Positions 1 to 6,721 of a DNA stretch of 13,294 nt are shown piece after piece. The DNA comes from an uncultured Lachnospiraceae bacterium (GTDB lineage: Bacteria > Bacillota > Clostridia > Lachnospirales > Lachnospiraceae). A program made the translations under genes and the position numbers. The notes beneath the pieces were generated by a model. That model saw only the letters and a list, made by a program, of their open reading frames with translations, had not been told where the DNA came from and ran no database searches. Numbering within the stretch: the stretch's first letter is position 1; each line of letters starts with the position of its first letter. Location of the stretch: contig CAKRVA010000026.1 in assembly GCA_934408585.1 (NCBI GenBank), forward strand, positions 1-13,294. Reading direction: 5' to 3'.

Positions 1-3000
1 GTTCTCCTGGTTGTCATAGTCTTCCCATACCTTGCTTCCGCTGAAATCTACAGTCGCCGGTGTGTGGGTATTTGTAATGGTTATCTTAGAAGTTCCCTTT
101 CCGGTTATTGCTACTTCATAACCGTCTATACTTCCAACTTCTTCTACGATATAGCTGCCAAGCTTCTTCTCCGGCAGGTTCTTCCAGGTATAGGACCAGT
201 TGTTTCCTGCATTCAGTTCTACCGGTTCACCTACTGCCTTCTTGGAAAGGAAGAAGGTATCATAAAGCTGTACCTGGATGCTGCCTGGACGAAGTCCATC
301 CTGGTTATTCGCATCAATCCACTGCTTATCTACAGTAATGCTTGTGTAGTTCGGTGTGTAATCATTAATTACGTTATATCCGTCATAAGATGGGGAATAA
401 TCCTCTACCTTTTCCTCTCTTACGGTATAAGTAATTTCTTCACCGTCTGCATATTTCGGGAGGTTCTCCCACTTATAGTTCCATCCATCGGCTGCAGTTA
501 CCGTCTTGGTCTCTTTGTCTTTTCCGTTTGCAACCAGTGTAATCTTGATTTTATCCGGGCGGAATCCCTCTGCATCATTGTTATCGTTCCACGTCTTTGT
601 TCCTTCAACGGTCACATACTCAGGAGTATGCGTGTTGGTAATATCATATCCTTTAACAGTTGTTTCATAATGTGCAACTGCTTCTTCTGTTATGGTGTAA
701 ACAACTTCCTTACCATCTGCATACTTTGGAAGATTCTTCCATTCATAGCTCCAGTTTTCCTTTGCGGACACTGTCTTGGTATCTTTCAATGTTCCGTTTG
801 CAAAAAGATTTACCTTAATGCTGTCCGGACGGAATCCTTCAGAATCATCGTTATCATCCCATGTTTTTGTACCGGAAACATTAACATATTCCGGAACATG
901 CGTATTGGTAAGGTTATATCCGTTTACGGATGTGGTATAACCCGGAACCTTTACTTCCTTAATGGTGTATACTACTTCTTTACCGTTTTCATATTTCGGA
1001 AGATCTGTAAAGCTGTAGTTCCAATTATTTGTTGCACTAATTTCCTGACTTGCAAATTCTTTTCCATCTTTAAGAAGTTTTACTGTAATTGTTTCCGGAC
1101 GGAATCCTTCAGAATCGTTATTATCGTTCCATGTCTTTACTCCGGCAACAGAAACAACTTCCGGTGTACGGCTATTTGTTACCGTAAATCCATTTGTTGC
1201 ATCTCCGGTAACGCTGACTGTATAGCGCTCAGATGGATTTACCTCACTAACTTTATAATTGATTTCCTTCTTATGGTTCGTCTTTGGCAGATTCTTCCAG
1301 GAACCACTCCAATTATTTGAAGCATCCAAAGTAAGCAAATCGCCTACCTGTTCGCCATCTGCACTCAACCGTACCTGAATGGAATCCGGGCGGAATCCTT
1401 CCTTATTATCACTGTCTGACCATACCTTGGTTACAGAAATATCAATTCTTTCAACGTTATCATAAATATTTTCAAAGATATAAGTGTTATCTTTATCCGT
1501 AGTAACCGCATTACTGTCTTTATTGGTTGTATAAATTACAGAGTCTACAACTGCAGTACTCTTTGTGCTACCCTCAACGTATCTTACTCTTACGGTAACA
1601 TCATAAACTGTATCGTCATAAGTAATCTTGTCAAGACTTTCTCTCTTCTCACTAATCTGGTACTTATATTCTGTAATCGTATCTGCTGTTGCATCATCCG
1701 GATATGGATATTCAATTTCGCCAAAACCAATTGCTGCTCCTGATGTTGCAGAAATTTCTTTGGTATCTCCGGTTGTTCCGGCTGGCATAGGAGCGCCGTC
1801 AATTGCCTTTAATGTAAAGGTAAAGTTCGTTCCTTCTGGCCAATCAACACTGTCGCCGTCTACGTCAACAAGATTTTTCTGTACTTTAAAACCGGATACT
1901 GCCGGAAGGAAGATATGTCCGGTATATGACCACATATGTCCTTCACCCTTGGAAGTAAGGTTCTTGGCAATTACGCATCCGTTGTATGTTCCACCTGCAA
2001 TATCTACATCAGAATCAGGTGCGATAATGTGTCCCACATGAGTGTCTGCTGGCAAGGAAACCTTGGATGCTGATGGGAACAACCATGTAATACTTGTTCC
2101 AGGACCATTTTCTTTTCCATCGACAGCTTTTCCATTTACAAGTGTTGTCGGGAATGTAACATCCCCACCATCTGTTATTTTAACAACGGTATCATTTCCA
2201 TCGGATACGTTATCCATAATAACATCAATCTGAATCAAATCATTGACACCATCAAGTTCAAAAGTGTTTCCGCCATGAACTCTCAGAATCTTCTTTCCGC
2301 TCCAGCCTTCTACCACTTCATAGGTATCCGTCTTCTTCATTTCACTGATATCCTGTGCAGTAATCTTTACAGCACATTTAATGCTTCCAGCTTCGCTCTT
2401 AATGGAGTTGTATGCTGCTTCAAAATCTACATAATCATCCGTAAAGATAATGTTGCTGAGTGTTCCGCCATAGTTTGGTCCTACCTGCGCATTTTTAAAT
2501 GCGTCATAGTTGACAGTACCCAGGTACAATACCAAATCAGTAACGTTTGTTGCACTGTTGTTTGCGAAAGCTCCTGATGCAGTACCTTTAATATAGGAAG
2601 GTGCTCCCTGTGGTGCATCGCCACCGGTAGAAGCTCCACCGAACGCGTTAATCGTAGCATTTCCTTCAACAATAACTGCTCCAACCGTATGAATCGTATC
2701 GGTATTTCCAAATACAAAGTAGTTGTAGTTATTCAAAATATTATTCAAAGAATAATCCGTCATTTTAGGATTTTCGTTGATTTCTCCACCAACCACTGCA
2801 ATTACGGAGAAATTGCTCAGGCAGAAATCTGCCTGGTCAGTGCTTCCACTCAGGGAAACAGAATCTGCAACCACTTCTACATTAACATCACTTGCTGCAA
2901 TGTTTGTTGCTTCTGCTGTTGAAGAAACTTCTTCCTTTGCAGATTCCTGAAGAGGAAGGTGTACAACGGTTACTTCCTCAGCCTTTTCAACCTGCAGGTC

Positions 3001-5133
3001 TTCAGACAGCTGGCTCTTCTTGAACACGAAGGAAATGCTTACCATACCTTCGGTCGGCTGATATTCTACAAGATTTCCCTCATCGACATTTCCTTCTTCA
3101 TCCATAGCAGGTGCCATGAACGCGATGTCATAAAGAAGGGTGTTCTTTTCGGTAAAAGCTTTGCCCTCTTCCGGAAGGTTTTCTTTTTCATCTACAATCT
3201 TATCTGCATTCTTATTCAATGCATCCATATATGCATTGTAATTGTAATCACCGCTTTGAGGTGTTACAGGTGTTACCACAAATTCGGAATCATCCGGAAC
3301 TGCTCCTGCATGCTGCAGGGTTGCCATAACAAGAACCTGGTCATCCTCATAAGTAAATACAGATTTCTTTCCATCGGTATACTCAAGAAGAATTGTAGTA
3401 TCTTCTTTAATTTTTACCCATGTAGTACCATCTGTGGTATAAGAATAAATATATTCTTTTTCATCAGCGTCTTTTGTTGCTTTTGTAGCTTCTCTCTTTA
3501 ATGCGGTAATAATTTCTTTGTCAACGGTCGCCTTAACGTAGCTATACTTTGTTACTTTAAAGACGCCCTTGCGAACCTGAACCTTATCAACCGGTGGATT
3601 CTCTACATCATCCAACGTAAGTTCTTCGTTCTCGCCAAAGATATCATTCATATCCATATTGGTGTATTTATCATCAATCGGATCACCAAATGTATCAATA
3701 ATAGATGCATCTACTTTAACTGCTACTGCATCTTCTTCATAGCAGAATGTAATTACTGCATCTTCTTCGATTGCAACGCTTTCGCCTTCTTCTGTTTCGT
3801 AGGCATAAGTAAATACATCTTCGTTTTCTTCATCAGCAGTCTTGGTAAGTTTTGTAATAACAACATCATCCATTTTTGCTTCTGTATAAACGTAGCCTTC
3901 TACTTCAAGTGGTGCATTTTCGATATCATTTAATACAAGCTCGCTCTCAAATTCAGGGAGCTGTGCATCTTCATATCCTTCAATTGCAAGACCTTCTTCA
4001 TCTACAACTGCAAGTGTAATTTCAACACTCTTCTGGTCTGCTTCATAAGTAAATGTAACTACGGTGTCTTCTGTTAATTCGACCTTTTCACCGTCGCCAT
4101 TGATGTAAGAGTAAACGGTTGTATCCGTTGCTTCTTCATCTGTTTCATCTGCTGCTACAACTTCCTTTTCGATGGATTTTGCAACATTTTCATCTATTTT
4201 TGCTCCCGCAAATGTATAATTATCGATAATATAGGGTGCTTCTGTTAAATCAAGGGATTCATCAAAGGTCAATGTTTCTTTGTCATAACCTTCAATTTCG
4301 TTGCCTTCTTCATCTACATAAACAGCTTCAATTTTGATTTCAGTTGTTTCGTCTTCGTTTGCCGCATCTTCTGCAGTGTATTCAAACACAACTGTATCAA
4401 CTTCTTCCAGAAGTTCTTCTGTCATCTCTTCGCCATCTTCTGTTGTGACTTTTTTGTCAAATACATAGCCTTCGATTTCAGGAGCTTCTTTCAAAAGCGC
4501 TTCCAGACTGTCTACGGTCAGTTCTAAACTTTCTGTACCTTCAATTACCTTTCCGTCTGCCTGGCAGATTGCTGTGAGTTCAAACTCTGTTTTCTCCTCC
4601 GGAGTCGGGGTTGGAGTAGCAGTAGGTTCTTCGCTCTTTTTGCCCTTGCAGTTTGCTTCTAAATAGGAAGTAATTCCTTCTTCTGAACTTTCGTTTAACG
4701 CTTCAACGCAAACAAGACATTCCTCATTGCAGCTATCAGCAGTACATGCTGTTTCGCAAATGCAGGATGCCTCTCCCTGTTCTTCCTCTTGAATTTCTTC
4801 CGGTGTATTTGCTGTAGGTTCCGCATTTGCATCTGCTTCTTCTACAACCGGTTCCTCTGTCGGGGTTTCCTCAACAACTTCCTGCTGCGGTTCCTCTGCA
4901 GCGTTTTCTTCATATGATTGTTCCTGTGTTTCCTCAACCACGTCCTCTACAACCGGTGTCTGCTCATTATCTGCCGCCATGCTGTCGGCTTCTTCGGCTG
5001 TCATTTCTGCCAACACCTTAGGTTCATCGCTGCTGAGTTCGTCTGCATAGGAAACAAACACATTTGTCGCCACGATAACTTCGACCAAGATGATAGCAAA
5101 CATTCTCTTCATCCGTCTTGAAATTTTACCCAT
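1..5133 (-). CDS. Giant secreted multidomain adhesin, choice-of-anchor A / Cna_B type (3' end outside window)
   Basis: An uninterrupted minus-strand frame of 1711 codons starts at ATG 5133 and runs off the left edge. The start is fixed by GGGAGGA at 5138-5144 and a following signal peptide: K3, R6, R7, K9, R10, a hydrophobic core at 11-27, and likely cleavage after S-Y-A30. Order of parts: Glu-rich stalk (31-123); seven-Cys cluster (124-162); Thr-Pro linker (about 172-178); four MucBP-like repeats (184-590); an unassigned module (591-771); choice-of-anchor A domain (772-1081); FctA-like pilin isopeptide domain (1082-1228); Cna_B domains from 1229 onward. The pilin-type and Cna_B domains keep Lys, Glu and Asn residues expected to form intramolecular isopeptide bonds. 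By family knowledge this is a rigid, protease-resistant surface adhesin. The anchor, usually LPXTG or a C-terminal TM, would be beyond the window. It has its own promoter. Family assignment is confident; ligand and anchoring are unknown. Confidence 0.93.
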   Translation of the reverse strand, partial: MGKISRRMKRMFAIILVEVIVATNVFVSYADELSSDEPKVLAEMTAEEADSMAADNEQTPVVEDVVEETQEQSYEENAAEEPQQEVVEETPTEEPVVEEADANAEPTANTPEEIQEEEQGEASCICETACTADSCNEECLVCVEALNESSEEGITSYLEANCKGKKSEEPTATPTPTPEEKTEFELTAICQADGKVIEGTESLELTVDSLEALLKEAPEIEGYVFDKKVTTEDGEEMTEELLEEVDTVVFEYTAEDAANEDETTEIKIEAVYVDEEGNEIEGYDKETLTFDESLDLTEAPYIIDNYTFAGAKIDENVAKSIEKEVVAADETDEEATDTTVYSYINGDGEKVELTEDTVVTFTYEADQKSVEITLAVVDEEGLAIEGYEDAQLPEFESELVLNDIENAPLEVEGYVYTEAKMDDVVITKLTKTADEENEDVFTYAYETEEGESVAIEEDAVITFCYEEDAVAVKVDASIIDTFGDPIDDKYTNMDMNDIFGENEELTLDDVENPPVDKVQVRKGVFKVTKYSYVKATVDKEIITALKREATKATKDADEKEYIYSYTTDGTTWVKIKEDTTILLEYTDGKKSVFTYEDDQVLVMATLQHAGAVPDDSEFVVTPVTPQSGDYNYNAYMDALNKNADKIVDEKENLPEEGKAFTEKNTLLYDIAFMAPAMDEEGNVDEGNLVEYQPTEGMVSISFVFKKSQLSEDLQVEKAEEVTVVHLPLQESAKEEVSSTAEATNIAASDVNVEVVADSVSLSGSTDQADFCLSNFSVIAVVGGEINENPKMTDYSLNNILNNYNYFVFGNTDTIHTVGAVIVEGNATINAFGGASTGGDAPQGAPSYIKGTASGAFANNSATNVTDLVLYLGTVNYDAFKNAQVGPNYGGTLSNIIFTDDYVDFEAAYNSIKSEAGSIKCAVKITAQDISEMKKTDTYEVVEGWSGKKILRVHGGNTFELDGVNDLIQIDVIMDNVSDGNDTVVKITDGGDVTFPTTLVNGKAVDGKENGPGTSITWLFPSASKVSLPADTHVGHIIAPDSDVDIAGGTYNGCVIAKNLTSKGEGHMWSYTGHIFLPAVSGFKVQKNLVDVDGDSVDWPEGTNFTFTLKAIDGAPMPAGTTGDTKEISATSGAAIGFGEIEYPYPDDATADTITEYKYQISEKRESLDKITYDDTVYDVTVRVRYVEGSTKSTAVVDSVIYTTNKDSNAVTTDKDNTYIFENIYDNVERIDISVTKVWSDSDNKEGFRPDSIQVRLSADGEQVGDLLTLDASNNWSGSWKNLPKTNHKKEINYKVSEVNPSERYTVSVTGDATNGFTVTNSRTPEVVSVAGVKTWNDNNDSEGFRPETITVKLLKDGKEFASQEISATNNWNYSFTDLPKYENGKEVVYTIKEVKVPGYTTSVNGYNLTNTHVPEYVNVSGTKTWDDNDDSEGFRPDSIKVNLFANGTLKDTKTVSAKENWSYEWKNLPKYADGKEVVYTITEEAVAHYETTVKGYDITNTHTPEYVTVEGTKTWNDNNDAEGFRPDKIKITLVANGKDKETKTVTAADGWNYKWENLPKYADGEEITYTVREEKVEDYSPSYDGYNVINDYTPNYTSITVDKQWIDANNQDGLRPGSIQVQLYDTFFLSKKAVGEPVELNAGNNWSYTWKNLPEKKLGSYIVEEVGSIDGYEVAITGKGTSKITITNTHTPATVDFSGSKVWEDYDNQEN
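352..1161 (-). repeat. Tandem Cna_B-coding repeats, three exact 270-bp units
   Basis: Three consecutive units of exactly 90 codons encode Cna_B domains 2, 3 and 4 of the adhesin: residues 1325-1414, 1415-1504 and 1505-1594. Each starts E-V/Y-V and carries K-T-W near the start, N-D/E-G-F-R-P about 15 residues in, N-L-P-K-Y or D-L-P-K-Y mid-domain, Y-T-I/V-x-E, and an Asn near the end (T-N-T-H or I-N-D-Y). Domain 1 (residues 1229-1324, DNA 1162-1449) and domain 5 (1595-1692, DNA 58-351) flank them and are less alike and longer. Domain 6 begins at residue 1693 and is cut by the window edge. The equal unit length suggests expansion by duplication. Confidence 0.85.
1450..1890 (-). other. Pilin-type isopeptide (FctA / Spy0128-like) domain within the adhesin
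   Basis: Residues 1082-1228 of the adhesin. The segment starts F-K-V-Q-K-N, has W-P-E-G then F-T-F-T-L, continues through a G-x-I/F strand and Y-K-Y-Q-I-S-E, and ends Y-I-F-E-N. This matches the streptococcal backbone-pilin isopeptide fold, where a Lys near the start bonds an Asn in the last strand with help from a Glu. Here the candidates are the Lys of V-Q-K, the Glu of I-S-E and the Asn of F-E-N. In related proteins this domain sits between the choice-of-anchor A domain and the Cna_B stalk, as here. Domain edges are approximate. Confidence 0.7.
1891..2820 (-). other. Choice-of-anchor A domain within the adhesin
   Basis: Residues 772-1081 of the adhesin. It opens with L-S-N-F-S-V-I-A-V-V-G-G, followed by N-Y-F-V-F-G-N and V-G-A-V-I-V-E-G-N. 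It closes with G-H-I-I-A-P, then A-G-G-T-Y-N-G-C-V-I-A-K and W-S-Y-T-G. These are the features I know for the choice-of-anchor A family (TIGR04215), a beta-rich domain of extracellular proteins whose C-terminal anchoring signal varies between taxa. Its ligand is generally not known; some members are annotated as collagen-binding by similarity. Assignment is by motif recognition only. Confidence 0.75.
3363..4584 (-). other. Four MucBP-like acidic repeats within the adhesin
   Basis: Residues 184-590 of the adhesin contain four related units starting near 184, 266, 370 and 470. Each has an opening strand of the type I-x-A-x-x-x-D-E-E-G-x-x-I-E-G-Y, a middle E-A-P or E-N-A-P followed by a G-Y/N-Y strand, and a closing T-V-V-T-F-T-Y-E-type strand. 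This resembles mucin-binding (MucBP, PF06458) repeats but is more acidic and longer, about 80-120 residues. Mucin binding is an inference from resemblance and is not demonstrated here. Confidence 0.5.
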
Positions 5134-5137
5134 AATA

Positions 5138-5144
5138 TCCTCCC
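5138..5144 (-). promoter_or_regulatory. Ribosome binding site of the adhesin
   Basis: GGGAGGA on the minus strand, four bases before the ATG at 5131-5133. It selects this ATG over the in-frame Met codons at residues 8 and 11. Confidence 0.85.
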
Positions 5145-5201
5145 TTTTATAACACTTGTTAGCACCTAATATTATCGTAATAATTCGTTACAGAACCATA
5201 G

Positions 5202-5225
5202 AGACCTTATAAAAGCATAAAGTCT
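5202..5225 (-). promoter_or_regulatory. 5'-end hairpin in the adhesin leader mRNA
   Basis: On the minus strand AGACTTTAT and ATAAGGTCT form a nine-pair stem (one G-T wobble) around a six-base loop. It lies about 5 bases downstream of the predicted transcription start near 5230, at the very 5' end of a leader of about 97 nt. Such hairpins can protect long mRNAs from 5' decay. It has no T-run, so it is not a terminator. Confidence 0.5.
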
Positions 5226-5236
5226 CACGTACATAC

Positions 5237-5265
5237 ATTATATCGGATTGTGACTCTGTTGTCAT
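5237..5265 (-). promoter_or_regulatory. Sigma-A promoter of the adhesin
   Basis: Minus strand -35 ATGACA (5265-5260, one mismatch to TTGACA), a 17-bp spacer, and a perfect -10 TATAAT (5242-5237). Predicted start is near 5230, leaving about 97 nt of leader before the ATG. Confidence 0.75.
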
Positions 5266-5337
5266 TATCTTTTTAGGCATTTTTTGAATATTTTTGCCGC
5301 ATTTTATTTCCAGAATTGCTTGAAAATTCAGTCTTTT

Positions 5338-5368
5338 TTGACAATCTAGGCATAATTTCCTATATAAT
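5338..5368 (+). promoter_or_regulatory. Candidate plus-strand promoter
   Basis: A perfect TTGACA at 5338-5343 is followed by TATATA at 5361-5366 (17-bp spacer) or TATAAT at 5363-5368 (19-bp spacer). It points away from the adhesin and toward the hairpin terminator at 5402-5434. The region is AT-rich, so chance occurrence is possible. Confidence 0.4.
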
Positions 5369-5401
5369 AATATGCTACTCTTATATATAATACTATCATA
5401 T

Positions 5402-5434
5402 ACACCCTTTTTTCGCAATTAAGGGTGTTTTTTT
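5402..5434 (+). terminator. Plus-strand hairpin terminator
   Basis: ACACCCTT (5402-5409) and AAGGGTGT (5421-5428) form a perfect eight-pair stem with an 11-nt loop, followed by a run of seven T at 5428-5434. On the minus strand the hairpin is followed by ATATGATAG, so it acts only in the plus direction. The only candidate transcript it could end is the short one from the promoter at 5338-5368. Confidence 0.6.
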
Positions 5435-5489
5435 AAAACGTTTTTCATATGATTGCACAAAGCAACCCCCGTGATTAATATATTTTTTC

Positions 5490-5540
5490 AAAAAAATAAC
5501 AAAGCCGCCACTTGCTGTATGTACAGTAAGTAACGGCTTT
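5490..5540 (-). terminator. Terminator of the rpsF-ssb-rpsR operon
   Basis: AAAGCCG and CGGCTTT at the ends of 5501-5540 extend inward through a further 11 pairs with a few G-T wobbles, giving a stem of about 18 pairs. On the minus strand it is followed by GTTATTTTTT. On the plus strand TTTTGTATTTTT follows, so it may work in both directions. Confidence 0.85.
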
Positions 5541-5568
5541 TGTATTTTTCATAAATTCAGACTCAAAA

Positions 5569-5832
5569 TTAGTCCTGAACGTAAGGCATCAATGCAACGT
5601 GACGTGCTCTCTTAATTGCAACGGTAAGAGCTCTCTGATGCTTTGCACAGTTTCCTGTAATACGTCTGGGAAGGATTTTTCCTCTCTCAGATACATATCT
5701 TTTTAATTTATTTACATCTTTGTAATCAATTACATTGTCCTTGCCACAGAATACGCAAACTTTTTTTCTTCTACGGATTCCGCCTTTTTTTCTCATCGGA
5801 GAATCGGACTTCTCTGCTTTATTATATGCCAT
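5569..5832 (-). CDS. rpsR: 30S ribosomal protein bS18
   Basis: The 87-residue protein is the small-subunit ribosomal protein S18, which binds S6 on the platform of the 30S subunit and contacts 16S rRNA. The basic core with R-R-I-T-G and the C-terminal A-I-K-R-A-R-H segment are typical, and the length fits the family. C26-V-F-C29 and N-C62-A-K-H65 form a likely zinc site, so this is a zinc-retaining S18 rather than the Cys-free paralogue many bacteria also carry. The start is set by AGGAGG nine bases upstream of the ATG at 5832. It is the last gene of rpsF-ssb-rpsR, 30 bp after ssb, and is followed directly by a strong terminator. Confidence 0.97.
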   Translation of the reverse strand: MAYNKAEKSDSPMRKKGGIRRRKKVCVFCGKDNVIDYKDVNKLKRYVSERGKILPRRITGNCAKHQRALTVAIKRARHVALMPYVQD

Positions 5833-5862
5833 AGTGGTTAACCTCCTATCTTAGTAAAAAAC

Positions 5863-6306
5863 TTAGTTGAAAGGTAATTCCTCATCAATTCCATCCGGAA
5901 TATTCATGAAGCCATCACCTGCATCCTGCACTGCAGGAGCACTGTTTCCGCCTGTAAAGCCCCCGTCACCTGCGGAAGAATTGTTCTTGCTTTCAGCAAA
6001 TTCCTGTTCTTCAACGACAACATCTGTTGTATAAACGCGAACACCGTCTTTATTGGTATAGCTTCCGGTCTGAATACGTCCGGTAGCCAGAATCTTGGTT
6101 CCCTTGCGAAGATACTTCTCTGCAAACTCACCATTACGTCCAAAAGCGACACAGTTAATAAAATCTGCGCTTTGGTCATCATTGTTACGGTTAAATCTAC
6201 GGTCTACAGCCAATGTATATCTGGCAATTGCTGTTGCATTCTCACCCTGGGAATATCTTACTTCAGGGTCTCTTGTTAAACGTCCCATAAGTATTACTTT
6301 ATTCAT
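5863..6306 (-). CDS. ssb: Single-stranded DNA-binding protein
   Basis: A 147-residue SSB that coats single-stranded DNA in replication, recombination and repair. Residues 1-105 are the OB-fold: start M-N-K-V-I-L-M-G-R-L-T-R-D-P-E, then D-F-I-N-C-V-A-F-G, R-I-Q-T-G-S-Y-T-N-K-D-G and Y-T-T-D-V-V-V. Residues 106-135 are a Gly/Ser/Asn-rich flexible linker, followed by the acidic tip. The tip reads D-E-E-L-P-F-N, so one Asn follows the usual terminal Phe. No tryptophan is present; the stacking positions are probably taken by Phe and Tyr. The start at 6306 has only a weak purine-rich site (AGAGG) upstream. It lies between rpsF and rpsR, the standard Firmicutes order, and is probably co-transcribed with them. 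Confidence 0.97.
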   Translation of the reverse strand: MNKVILMGRLTRDPEVRYSQGENATAIARYTLAVDRRFNRNNDDQSADFINCVAFGRNGEFAEKYLRKGTKILATGRIQTGSYTNKDGVRVYTTDVVVEEQEFAESKNNSSAGDGGFTGGNSAPAVQDAGDGFMNIPDGIDEELPFN

Positions 6307-6344
6307 ACCTGCCTCTGCTTTCCGGCATTAAGCGTTTGTTTCTC

Positions 6345-6635
6345 TTATGCCTCGTCCTGTCTTACGCATAAAAATCTGATAACATTGTCCATAATGCGAA
6401 CACGGTTTTCGATTTCGATAGGAGCTGTGCTTTCAGCGTCAAACTGAATGAAGTAGTAGTAAGCTTCTTTCATCTTCTGAACTTCATAAGCCAGTCTCTT
6501 CTTGCCCCAGTCGTCAACATTTGTAATCGTACCACCAAATCTTTCGATTAAGGCTTTGCACTTGTCAACTACTGCTGCTCTTTCGTCATCTTCGATTTTC
6601 GCACTAACAACAACGGCTAATTCATACTTGTTCAT
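6345..6635 (-). CDS. rpsF: 30S ribosomal protein bS6
   Basis: Ribosomal protein S6, partner of S18 on the 30S platform; 96 residues, the normal length. It opens M-N-K-Y-E-L-A-V-V-V and contains the conserved D-D-W-G-K-K-R-L-A-Y and Y-Y-F-I-Q-F strands, then I-E-N-R-V-R-I-M-D-N-V-I-R-F-L. A longer frame extends to 6713, but the ATG at 6635 is right: AGGAGG lies seven bases upstream, and the extra 26 residues would cross the untranslated leader. First gene of rpsF-ssb-rpsR, with a strong promoter at 6722-6750. In many bacteria the S6-S18 complex represses this operon by binding the leader; the leader here is structured, but I cannot confirm that motif. Confidence 0.97.
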   Translation of the reverse strand: MNKYELAVVVSAKIEDDERAAVVDKCKALIERFGGTITNVDDWGKKRLAYEVQKMKEAYYYFIQFDAESTAPIEIENRVRIMDNVIRFLCVRQDEA

Positions 6636-6667
6636 GCTAGTTACCTCCTTTTGGTCTCTGGCCCCCG

Positions 6668-6710
6668 TCCTAATAACAGGAGCAAGGAATTTTGTATGCG
6701 GTTTGCATAC
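6668..6710 (-). promoter_or_regulatory. Structured rpsF leader, possible S6:S18 autoregulatory site
   Basis: Two hairpins lie in the roughly 79-nt leader before rpsF. The first is GTATGC/GCATAC with a five-base loop (6694-6710); the second is TCCT/AGGA with a six-base loop (6668-6681). A CCG triplet lies in the loop and 3' stem edge of the first, and another just 5' of it. CCG is part of the known S6:S18 RNA site, but the full motif was not matched. Confidence 0.35.
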
Positions 6711-6721
6711 CACGGAAATCT

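Larger units (their letters stand above)
5134..5568. other. 435-bp gene-free region between rpsR and the adhesin
   Basis: No convincing gene lies here. From right to left it holds the rpsR terminator (5490-5540), about 55 bp of plain AT-rich sequence, a plus-strand promoter-like pair with a hairpin terminator (5338-5434), the adhesin promoter (5237-5265), the leader hairpin (5202-5225) and the adhesin ribosome binding site. A minus-strand open frame of 76 codons from 5418 has a TTG start, no ribosome binding site and runs through the adhesin promoter, so I do not call it. Confidence 0.75.

Noticed and set aside
352..1161. Regular repeats considered as a CRISPR array.
   Set aside because: Units are 270 bp, coding and in frame, with no short identical repeats separated by unique spacers.
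64..1320. A 418-codon open frame on the plus strand.
   Set aside because: It is the exact antisense of the Cna_B-coding part of the adhesin in the same codon register. It has no ribosome binding site, a Cys/Ile/Phe-rich composition and no recognisable domain; it results from sense-strand codon use.
1628..3501. Several plus-strand open frames of 60-180 codons inside the adhesin gene.
   Set aside because: All are antisense to a domain-rich coding sequence, lack ribosome binding sites and show no protein-like motifs.
5188..5418. A 76-codon minus-strand open frame upstream of the adhesin.
   Set aside because: It starts with TTG, has no ribosome binding site, and covers the adhesin promoter and leader hairpin. 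Its composition is not protein-like.
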